A DNA stretch of 64,000 nt from Vanessa cardui. Lineage: Eukaryota > Arthropoda > Insecta > Lepidoptera > Nymphalidae. Made by a program: the position numbers and the translations under genes. Under the pieces are notes generated by a model. The model searched no databases and had not been told where the DNA came from. It was given only the letters and a program-made list of their open reading frames with translations. The stretch's first letter is position 1, and every line of letters begins with the position of its first letter. Shown here piece by piece: positions 42,401 to 54,400 of this stretch. Where the stretch lies: NCBI RefSeq assembly GCF_905220365.1, contig NC_061140.1, forward strand, positions 9,178,501 to 9,242,500, read 5' to 3'.

Positions 42401-45400
42401 TACTGCTAAACCATCTCGATTCGAAATACTTATTTACGTAATGTAATCTTAAATTAGTTAGTACGATAGTAACTACTGTTTAATGCTAAACCAATGTGAC
42501 ATTGTTATAATACATGTCACTTACAAATACTAACAATATCACATTGATTTCATATTAAGCCTGTTTTGATCAACCTATTAATCGGATTTTGCACATATTT
42601 GGAACTATTATACTAATAATACAATAAATAGCAGCAAAGGTAGTTACAATAATTTGAAATATAAAGCTCGATATATTATTACCTACCTAGATATATGTAA
42701 ATACTAAATTTTATCCATTTAAAAGCAAAAAAAAAAGCATTTATTTATATAATTTAATTATATTATAACTTAAAATAACAGTACATAAGTCTCATTAACG
42801 ATTTTACGATTCTGGCTTATAATCACATAATATAAATAATTCGCAATGCGGTAATAGAACCAGTGGAGTAGTTGTGCGGGTAAAAGATCCGGGGTGGCGT
42901 TGCATCGAAAAAAAAAATCGGAATCATGGCTTTTTTTTTTAATATAACAAATACCCCCGTCACCTAAGGGGGTTATCTGGTACACCGCACCATCTTGCTC
43001 TGGTATGGCTACGCCACTGTATAGAACCCACGAATAAAAGACAAAAATACATCTCTATAATAAGCCCCAAAAACATACTTAAAATATTTCTATTGACCCG
43101 ATTAAATTCTCTACAGCAATTTTATTACGACGTTAATTGATAAAGTTATCGAATAAATTAGATAACTAACTATATAACACTTAGCTCGTAGTCTTACAAA
43201 CTTTGACTGTATAAAACAGCTTGGTAACTCTTAAATTTGTTTAAAATATAGCGCGGTTTTTGTAAACACATGTTCATGAATGTTATGAAGATTACGGTAA
43301 ATGTTCCCTAGTTCGTGTGAAAGTGTTTTGCGTCGTAAAGTGCTTGTAAAATTAATGTAAGGCGTTAGAAGCAACAAAGTTTGATGAAACAATAATATTT
43401 AGCTTCTTGTCGAAACTTATATATACCTTAAGGCTCTTAGTTTCTTAAGTTACTAACATCTTGCGAAAAGGCTAAATATTAAGGCTTAAATCTTAATAAA
43501 ATTGTATTTTTATCCAAATTACTGTATTAATCTATTATATAGGAGATTAAATTAGTACAAAACTTGAATATAAATAATAGTAAAGTAAAGTAAAGTAACA
43601 GCCTGTAAATTTCCCACTACTGGTTAATGGCCTCCTCACCCATAAAGGAGAGGGCTTGGATCATATTCCACCACGCTGTTCCAATGCAGGTTGGTGAAAT
43701 GCACATGTGGCAGAATTTCAATGAAATGAGACACATGCAGGTTTCCACACGATGTTTTCTTTCACTGCCGAGCGCGAGATGAAGTATAAACAAAAATTAA
43801 GCACATATATATATGGTGGTGCTTGCCTGGGCTTGAACCCGAAATCATCGGTTAAGATGCACGTGTTCTAACCACTGGGCCATCTCGGCTCATCATCATC
43901 GATAAATAATAACAAACATTTAATTAGAAAATATTACTGTATTATTTTTAATTGTATAATGAATTCAACGTTTGGAATATAAGCGGAAAAATAATATTGG
44001 AATAGAAATAAAAAAAAAATGATATTTTTTTCAGGTCACGATCGCGGTCGAGGTCACGGTCAGTGACACCGAGCGGATCGCCGCCCCCTTTACCTGCGCC
44101 TGCGCCCGTTGCCCCGCCTTCACATACTCTACACCCCGATAATGCTTTGGGTAAGTCAAGTTCTATTATATCAGCCTCAAACCTTTGAAAATGTTTATTT
44201 CAGAGATATTTCTAATGTATTTCTGTCAAATTACTTTCGTACATAAAAAATAGTTTCCGATGTAAGAGTTCGGAAAAACTATACAAAACTTACCTTTAAA
44301 ACACTGCTTATGAGCCTATTACACGACTGGTCAAAACGCTTTCCGGGCTCATCTATACCTATATGAGTTTCTTTCTTCTACTGTATTTTTTAAATGTGTT
44401 GTAAAAAATAAAATAAATAAATATTCAAAGGTACATATTTTATTTTTAATTAATATTAATATAAAGTAAAAAGATACGACAAAAATACATTTTCTCAAGG
44501 TCGAGGCGCTCTGAGTGTCGCCGGTCGGCAACTTAGTGATCACAGCAACAATCGAGAGTCTTCCTTAGATGACTCTGGTGTTGTTGACGACCACGATGAT
44601 GGTGAACACACGTCAGACGACCAGGCACCACACCCGCATCGGAGGCACCTCTTACCACCACCGCATCCACCTACTACCTTATCACTTAAACAAGTAAGTT
44701 TCAACACTAAAACAAGTATATATCATTAAAATTATCATCATTACATAGTAAAAAACAAATTCGCTTACCGTTGTCAGTCAGACGTATGCTTAGATCGTTT
44801 AAAATAACACAACGGATTTTGAAGCTGTTTTTTTCAATAGATAGAGTGATTCGGGAGGAAGGTTTTAATTCATGGACGATATAATAAAGAAACAAGTAAA
44901 AATCTGTTGTATATTCAGTATCAGCCTTGTACCCGCGCGAAGCCGGCTTGGGTCGCTAGTTATTTATAAAACAGCGTTTATTTATCTGTGTAAAAGACCT
45001 CACGATAATCGTAGTAAAAAATAATTAACACAATTTCAATTTTATGTGATATAGTAAAATGATTTATCAATAGTCCATTAAATAAAGAAAAAAAGGTACT
45101 GAGTCTACCTTCATCGATTAGCATGATATTAAACTGCTTGATATTGTGTTATTATTATTTTTGTATCCAATCATTGGTATTGTACATAAAACCATTAAAC
45201 TATAATTAAATAGCAAGAATGAACTTTTTGGAACGAAGTTCTTTCATGTGTCTTAAACCACCAAGTAAAATTGTTTGATTATCAGAACTTCTTTTGTTCG
45301 AAAGTTAATTAATAATTCTACCCATAACAAATAAATCAATATAACACTATATTTGACGCTATTTACAGGAGAATAAAAAACAGGAGAATGGTTCGAAACC

Positions 45401-48400
45401 GAAGAATGGTTCTAAGACAGAAATACAAGTGGAACAAACGAAAAAGTGCGAAAAGGGAAGCATTCAAGAAAGATATCCATTAAATCCGGATTACCTAAAT
45501 CAAATTGTAGTTCTAGGTAAAATTTAAACATTTTTTATTCGCACAGCTTATAACTATCTGGTATAATGCTATCAAAAATAAAGTAACGAAATATCTTTTA
45601 ATTTAATTTGGTAGCATTATAGTACTCTGATTGGCACGGCTTCAACACTGGAAAGCACAAGACCAATAACACTGAGATGCAACCAATATATCAAACCTTC
45701 TGCTTTGGATATTATATTTGAAGAAATTTAATATATCGTATTATATTTCTTATGTAGTATAGAATTTTAATTGATCGTCCTATACAATGATATTTGCTAA
45801 TCGATTGCATGTTACTGAGATCATTTTTCTACTCTTACACATGATTAAATCTAAATATATTCTTACGACTGAACGCTTGCATATTTTGCAGAGTAACTTA
45901 TCTTACCTCTTCCTCTATTATATATTTCTAACCTTAAAAAATAATGTAACGTAGTGTTACTTATATTTTCATTTAGTATTTATCTGATCAAAGTCTAACT
46001 AGTCACTCTATTTCAATTTGCATTTACAGTCAGATGATAGTTTCTTTGGATATCAGAAGCACTGTGTAAGATTTTTAGTCTTCTTGTTCTTATTAACAAA
46101 ATATACTTAAGCCATTTGAATTTGGATAATCTGTATATTGCACCAATTATAATCCAAACTCAAGAGGCAGACTTAGTAGCTTCGCTGTTTATAAGATGAC
46201 ACAACTTCAAATATTTAATAATAAACGTATGCGAAGCTATTAATACAGTAGAATTTATTTGCTAATAAAATATTTACGCTAGATAATTTATAAAAAAAAA
46301 ATACTTATAGTTATTTACAATAAAGAAAATAGATGAAATTTACGAATATTTCATAATAATCTTAATAACAAATATTTTTCAATACATCGTTGTATTATGA
46401 AATATTCGTAACCTGTAATAATAATTCCTGTTTTATTTTTTATTTTTGGACTTCTTAACAACTTCAAAAGGACGAAACAGTACCTACAGGATATCTAGTT
46501 AGATTTATAAACGCTATAGAAACGATTAATGGTTGCCTAGTGGCTGGTACTATTCACAATTAGCTTCACGTTTCAATGGGCTAGACCCCATTGGACACTT
46601 TTATACGACACTGTTGCAATTTCGCTTCTACCCTCATTAATATCGTCAGGGGCGGACTGGCCATACAAGCGCGCGCCCGACCTCCCCCAAGCGGAGACGA
46701 CGAAAATTAATGAGCTCAGTTTATTGGCAGCCACGCACAAATCTCATATGGGCAATTACGAGCAAAATTGCACTTACTTCACAGGTTAGTAAAACACAGA
46801 CGCCAACGCTTCTGCCCCCCAGTCCACCCCTGTTCCTTTTGGGAAGACTGCAGGGTGATTCGATGCGATTGGTTGATTTTTATGTCGACTGCGTCTTTAG
46901 AATCGCATTGAAGTCCATTTCAGGATCATCACTTGTATGCTCTGAAACTAAATTTCAATAAATACATACATTTTATTATTAAACTTTTATGCGATTCGAA
47001 TGGGATCTTGTAAATCAGTGTTAAAACGACGTTAGTTATTCAAAATTTAGTATCGTAACTTTCCTGCGATTTTCTCTTCAGCCCCCGTATCCGCTTACAG
47101 TGCATGACTTTTTTCAACAATTATAACCTACACTTAAATATTTTGCAAACGAAAGCTTCGCATCGATATTGATAATCCTAATATAAGCTTCTTTGTGCTT
47201 TTGCTCTTCCGCTACTATTGTTCTGTTCATCTTTTCTGATTTTGTTACAAAGTGTGTGTGTGTATGCGTGTGTGTGTGTTTGCTTATATGACTAAAGTGT
47301 CGTTAACTCTATTGACTTCTTTAATTTAATCACAGATGAACTTGTGGACAGAAATTGCGAATGCTGCGTTACTTGTTGTATAGACTACGAAGGTTGGCTA
47401 CAATTTCAGAATTGTTTATATGGTATCGTGAAAGATCCCTTATTTGAACTGTTCATAACGACTTGTATAGTTCTAAATACCCTTTTCCTGGCCTTGGAAC
47501 ATCATGGTATGAGTGAAAATGTCCGGCAGGCTTTAGATATAGGAAACAAGGTATTTAATTTTCATTACTAACGCTGCTTGAGTTTTGCTATGAAAAGAAT
47601 ATTCATTTCGGTTTTTGATTTTCAGGTTTTCACGTCTATTTTCACGTTAGAATGTATCATGAAAGTGATGGCGATGAGCAAAGACTACTTTGCATGCGGA
47701 TGGAATATATTTGATTTAATTATCGTATCCGCTAGCCTTTTGGACCTAATATTTGAGCTAGTAGATGGCCTATCTGTGTTAAGAGGTCTGCGATTGGTAA
47801 GTTGTTATTCCAATATCTAGTATTCTTGCTAAGTAATTCGTTAGTACTGAAGTAATGTGCCGTGATATATCTATAACGCCGTGGTATATCTACCTTAACT
47901 CAATTATGAGCTATGAAACGAAAAACGCGGTATAAATGTAAACCTATGAAACTTATTGATGATAATACCATCAAATCTTTCCAAAACTAATCGAGAACCC
48001 GCGTTCATATGTGGATAGAGATTTTTTTCTTATTAGTATTTCATCAAAAGTTGAGAATCGATCAGAGTCAGTTAACGGCATGTTTCTTATGCTACTTCTT
48101 AAATTTCTTTCTTCTTAATTTTTGAGCTGTGTTCTTATTTATCTGTGTTGGCATTTTATAACAATGCTAATATTATTGCTATTTGTTTACAGTTGCGAGT
48201 GTTAAAGTTAGCTCAGTCATGGACTACAATGAAAGTTTTGTTGAGTATTATAATATCGACAATAGGTGCTCTCGGTAACTTGACGTTCGTGTTAGTTATA
48301 GTTATTTACATATTTGCTGTTATCGGAATGCAATTGTTCTCTAAATCTTACACACCGGAAAAGTTCGATCCGGATCCTGTACCCAGGTAATGTATTTTGT

Positions 48401-51400
48401 TGATATACTTTTAAACATTTTTACTCCTGATTTTTTCATAATAATAATATTTAAATTGATGATAGAAAAAATAAACAAAAATTTTAAATAATTTAACCAA
48501 ACTTTTTGACGACTGTTGTTTTTTAATCAGATGGAACTTCAACGACTTCTTTCACTCGTTCATGATGATCTTTCGCATATTATGTGGCGAGTGGATCGAA
48601 CCACTATGGGACTGCATGCGCGCGGAACAGGCGAGTGGAGCGGAGAGTTGCTTCTTCATATTTCTACCTGCTCTCGTTATGGGCAATTTTATGGTGCTCA
48701 ATCTCTTTCTTGCCTTGTTGCTTAATAGCTTTAACAGTGAAGAACTTAAAAATAAAAAAGAGGTATGTGTAGAACTTCCCAATCTTAATGTATACGATAC
48801 TTCAACAATGAATATTATAATAATATACGTAAAATGTAAAAAATAATTGTATATTTCAGGAAGTGGGAGAGGATTCAAAATTAGCTAAGAGTTTTGATAG
48901 AATACGTTCAATAGTAAGAAAAAAGGGTTTCCTTATATCTAGAAGTAAAGAGACTGAAAAAAAATCTAAATTAGAAGAGCTAGTTAACGAATTTATGTTA
49001 CAACATCGTACGATGAAAGATAAAAATACGTCAATTCCTAGCGAACAAAGGTTCTCGGCTTCTGTACAGGAAACTATATTATTCCCCCATGACAATATTT
49101 ATAGTCACAGTTATCAAGAAGCTTTAAATAGGTAAATAATAATAACCATTCAACCTATTTTTCTTATGTTTTTATTCAAAATCAATAAATTAAACATATT
49201 TTTAGGCCCATATCTGTAGGTTCCGATTTTGCATATCCACCAATATATCAAGCGGGAAATAATTTCAACCACGGTAGTCAAGAGACTCTGAAAGACGTAC
49301 GAGATTTGGCAGCCGAACATAAAATAACAAGCATAAGAGAAGATTCGAAAGAAAATCTTGATGAAACTATAAGTACAGATCAGATTGCTGCTCAGAAATT
49401 ACTAAATCAGATGTCTTCGGGATATCACACACAACCCTCAGATTCAAGAGGTAAGGCATTCTTACAATATAAAAAAATATATTATCTTAATTGAACTCAC
49501 TATTTTGCATTGCAATTTTAGATGAAAATGAACATTATGAAATGGCTCAAATCTCGAGTAAAACGACACCAGAAAAATATAGACGACAAGAAATAGACGA
49601 ACTAAGGCATCTGAAAGATTCAATTACTAGACCTGGTGAAGATGACATGAAACATCCTTGGCAAACATTAGTTTCTTACGTGGATGAACTAACTGTTGGT
49701 GGCAGGAAGAATTCTAAAGGACAATATATGGATCCTATGGGAAAATTTCCCGGATTCGGTAAAAGAAAAGAGCCAAAGGTACCACAAGATTGTTTTCCTC
49801 GACAATGTTACAAGCAGTGAGTACTTTTTATCCTTTGTAAACTTATTTTGTATCTGACAAATTATTGAAATTATAAATAATATTTTTAATTTTTAGATGT
49901 TCTTGCTGGGATGCGTGTATTCGGACTAAGTTAGGTCAAAGGTGGATGTTCGTACGCACATTTGTTCTTCGTTACGTTGACACCCCAGCTTTCGAGTGGT
50001 TCGTTTTAGTTCTCATCTTTGCCTCTAGTATCACTCTGTGCTTTGAGGACATACACCTTGAAAAGAATAAACCCCTCAAGAAAATACTTTACTGGACCAA
50101 TCTCAGCTTCTGCATGATCTTTGTCATAGAAATGTTTTTTAAATGGATAGCATTGGGATTCTACAGATACTTTACTAGTTTTTGGACGTTATTGGATTTT
50201 ACTATAGTTTTTGTAAGTATATAAATAAAGTTAAACTCGAATATCAATTTGTAGTTTCTGTTCTATTTTCTAATGAATTAACTTACTCTTCAGGTGTCAG
50301 TGTTTAGTTTATTAATAGAAGAAAATGAAAATTTAAAGGTCTTGAGGTCTTTGAGGACGTTAAGGGCACTGAGACCGCTGAGAGCGATATCGCGATGGCA
50401 AGGAATGCGGATTGTAGTGAACGCTCTCATGTATGCAATACCCAGTATATTCAATGTGTTACTTGTATGTTTAGTGTTTTGGTTGATATTTTCTATTATG
50501 GGCGTACAATTTTTCGGAGGAAAATTTTTCAAGTGTGTGGATGATGAGGGTGAATTATTACCATTAGAGGTAAATTTTGTTTTAACCATGTTTCATATGT
50601 GTTTATAACATAAAGTACGTATACACGTACGTGTAATACTTAATTATTGTTTGTAGATAATTAATGATAAATGGGAGTGCTACTATAATAACTTTTCTTG
50701 GATAAATTCGAAGATATCTTTCGATCACGTTGGAATAGCGTACTTAGCTTTATTTCAAGTAGCGACGTTTGAAGGCTGGATGGAAGTTATGGCTGATGCT
50801 GTAGATGCGAGAGGAGTAGATTTACAGCCATCGAGAGAAGCTAATCTTTACGCATACATATATTTTGTGATCTTTATTGTATGCGGATCATTCTTCACTT
50901 TAAATCTATTTATAGGAGTTATCATAGATAATTTTAATATGCTCAAGAAAAAGGTGAGAAAGTGCCTATAAAAATCGACATTATTGCCGTTCACTTTTAC
51001 TTAAACTAGTATTCATTATTTTCAGTATGAAGGTGGTGTATTAGAAATGTTTCTGACAGAAAGCCAAAAGCATTATTACACAGCAATGAAAAAACTAGGT
51101 AGAAAAAAGCCCCAGAAAGTAATTAAAAGGCCAAGAAATCAATTTCTAGCTATGTTTTACGATTTATCAAATTCGAGAAGATTTGAAATAGCTATTTTCG
51201 TTCTCATATTCCTAAACATGCTCACGATGGGTATAGAACATTACGACCAACCACATTCTGTTTTCTTTGTATTAGAAGTCAGTAACGCGTTTTTTACAAC
51301 AGTCTTTGGATTGGGTAAGTCTTGGATTAACATGAACTTGTAACTAAGTTAAACCGTTGTTAATTTTTTTGAAAATAAAAATAAATCTCTGTGGTGTTCT

Positions 51401-54400
51401 AATACTATAAAATACCTTAGGAATAATCGTATTTAATGCGATACAAACCCATATTAGATTTAAAAATATATATTTTATTTTCAGAGGCAATAGTAAAAAT
51501 TATCGGTCTGCGTTACCATTATTTCACAGTACCATGGAACGTATTCGACTTCCTGCTAGTTTTAGCATCAATCTTAGGTATTGTTATGGAGGACATAATG
51601 ATAGATTTACCAATATCCCCAACTCTACTTCGAGTAGTTCGAGTATTTCGCATAGGAAGAATTTTAAGACTGATTAAAGTAAGTACATTTTTCATAGTCT
51701 TGATTTTAATACATATATCAATAGAAGGTAGGGCAAGATGGTCGAGTGGTTAGAACGCGTAACTGAAAATGGTTACTATCCTATATCACATTTGGTTGTA
51801 TTCTAACAGTTTATATTTACTCACTTGAGAAGGAACACAACGAGAGTGTGTATGCATATGTGTATGCGTATGTATGAATTATATACCATTTGGGTATAGA
51901 CCAGTTTTCATTGGAAAAAGTTAACAAAATATGATACAAATCAAATCCTGATAGGACATTAACGAGAACATTAACAGAACATATGTATTTTATTGATTAT
52001 TTATATACTCTTGGTAAAACATATTGGGTAAAGCTAGATGTAGATGCAATTTAGTATCTTATCTTATTATAATTCCAGGCCGCTAAAGGCATAAGGAAGC
52101 TCTTGTTCGCGTTGGTGGTGTCTCTGCCCGCATTGTTCAACATCGGCGCCTTACTGGCGTTGATCACTTTCATCTATGCCATCATCGGAATGTCCGTGTT
52201 CGGACACGTCAAAGAACAGGGCGCCCTCGATGATATTGTCAATTTTCAAACATTTGGTAGAAGTATGCAATTACTTTTTCGGTAAGTTTCGTTAATCTTC
52301 ATCAGTATTCCTATTTAATAATATTATTTTTCATAAATATTATGTGATTTCAATTTAGATTAAACTAACTTTTTTTGTACTTTGATTAATACTCAAATTC
52401 ATATATTTCCAGCCTTATGACGTCAGCTGGCTGGAATGATGTTTTAGAATCCCTAATGATTCAGCCTCCTGATTGCGAGTTGGGTGACCATGGTCATTCA
52501 AACGGAAATTGTGGCAGTCCTTTACTAGCAATTACATATTTTACTTCTTTTATCATAATCAGTTACATGATTGTCATAAACATGTACATTGCTATCATTC
52601 TTGAGAATTTCAACCAAGCCCATCAAGAAGAAGAGATTGGTATCGTTGAAGATGATCTCGAAATGTTCTACATACGATGGTCTAAGTAAGCCAAGTCCTT
52701 TGTTACTTAAATTTACTCTTACATAATTTTCTTTCAATTTATTCAATACTGAAATTAAATTAAATTTTCAGGTATGACCCACATGCTACTCAGTTTATAA
52801 GTTTTGCTCAACTATCTGACTTCATAGCTTCATTAGATCCTCCGCTAGGTATATCTAAACCAAACACAGTGGCACTCGTCAGTTTCAACTTACCTATAGC
52901 TAAAGGCAATAAAATTCACTGCCTGGATATACTTCATGCACTAGTAAAGCATGTATTAGGTCATGTGGAGGAAACGGATACATTCAGGCAATTGCAAGAA
53001 CAAATGGACATTAAGTTTAAAAAGCAATTCCCGACAAGGAAAGAATTAGAAATAGTATCTTCGACTAGAATATGGAAGAGGGAAGACAAAGCTGCTCGAA
53101 CGATACAGAGGCTGTGGAGGGAATATGTCAAGTAATAAATTCTTTTTATGTATTTGTAACGTTATCATATACTTTACTTGGGTATAAGAAAACTGTATAA
53201 TTATAATAATTATTTAATTATTCATCTGATACTTGTCCTCGTTGAAGAAGAACATCGTAGATAAATTTGCATGCAGGACAGGAGGCTTTTTCCGAAAAAG
53301 ATGCTTCGTATTTACCTCATATTCAATTGTACCAGTTTCATACCTAACCCTGTCTTCCTCAGAATCTATTTGTTTGCGTGCATATAGTTATACATCTACT
53401 ATGTATGGACATATTCATAAATGTATTAAGTGAATTTAATATATTTTTGCAGAAGGAAAAATCGTAGTCCATCACAAGAAGAAGAAAGCACAAAATGGTC
53501 GCCAGGACATGGTTGGGGTGGTCGTCTCAGTGCGTTATTACATGTACGGAGAGGATCTCACGCTTCGAGCCGCAAATCTTCGAGAGCTTCTGATGCTTCT
53601 GACTTAAGTGACATAGGAGGAGCTTGGCTGAATTTGCCGCTTCTACTCTTACCGGGCGCACAACCAAATGAACAGGTACAATATACTATTGCGTTAAAGT
53701 ATTTAGACAAAACGTCTTTGAAATTACGCTGAAAATTGATGATTTTGATAGCTTTACGAATGCGTCGCGTTGCCAATACTTATAGGCATATATTTCAGCT
53801 GCATCGTTAGGTAGTTTTAGTACAGACCTCTTATATTTTATTGGTATTTAATGTAGATCATTGAACTTCTAATGCTAATTTTAAATTTCTTAGTTAAAAA
53901 TGACGTTAATATTGTTGTTAGTTAAAATACGTTCTGCGTCGCTTGATTCTCGCTCGTATACATTGGCCGTTCACACACACACATTTGTCTACGTATAATT
54001 CATTCAATATTAAACCTTTTCTCCTAATTATTTCCTTGAATATCTGAGTATCATTTGTTATATTAATATTCACCTAATTAATTATAAAACTTACGTCAAG
54101 CATCAAGCGGCTTACACAATCCAATTTGGATTATAATATTAAATCTTACGTTAGTAAATATTTTATTCGGTGTTGCTGTCTGCGAGCAAATTCTGTATAT
54201 AACATTGCAATTTACAAAATTAACTCGTCTAATGAGAAGTCATGGTAATCTTTCTAAATTCTTCTGTTGAAGATAATATTCAGATGGTCGTGATATTTGC
54301 TACACTTTTAGTTCTATTTATGCCACATTGGTCTGACTTAAAAACAATACCACCAAACAACAGAAGCGTATACGTCAAAATATATTATATGGTTACTGCT

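Larger units (their letters stand above)
24419..44034 (+). other. 19.6 kb intron between NaCP60E exons 5 and 6, transposon-rich
   Basis: The largest intron in the window, inside the I-II linker. Contents: the TIR element (24461), LINE ends (24629, 31757), SINE A copies (26689, 29278, 39325, 43580), SINE B (28706, 38773), family C (27962, 32065, 37365, 39899) and Helitrons (26517-27128, 33397, 34047-36428). Stretches 29600-31750, 36430-37360 and 40160-43570 show nothing clear beyond AT-rich DNA. Confidence 0.7.

Noticed and set aside
46650..46960. Extra exon in the intron between exons 8 and 9
   Set aside because: The GC-rich patch has an open frame, but it shows no suitable acceptor/donor pair that keeps phase, and exons 8 and 9 already join perfectly.
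48552..48878. 108-residue open frame on the - strand
   Set aside because: It is a shadow of exon 12, whose + strand frame is clearly the conserved channel.
50290..50589. 99-residue open frame on the - strand
   Set aside because: Shadow of exon 17 (domain III S4-S5).
51727..51790. tRNA-Ser/Leu-like gene
   Set aside because: Only the A-box end is present; wording matches SINE family A, and no B box follows.
52525..52746. 73-residue open frame on the - strand
   Set aside because: Shadow of exon 22.
53133..53135. TAA as the true end of the channel protein
   Set aside because: It overlaps a usable donor (gtaata). The frame and GC-rich coding composition continue through 53453-55631, so it is treated as an alternative end rather than the only one.
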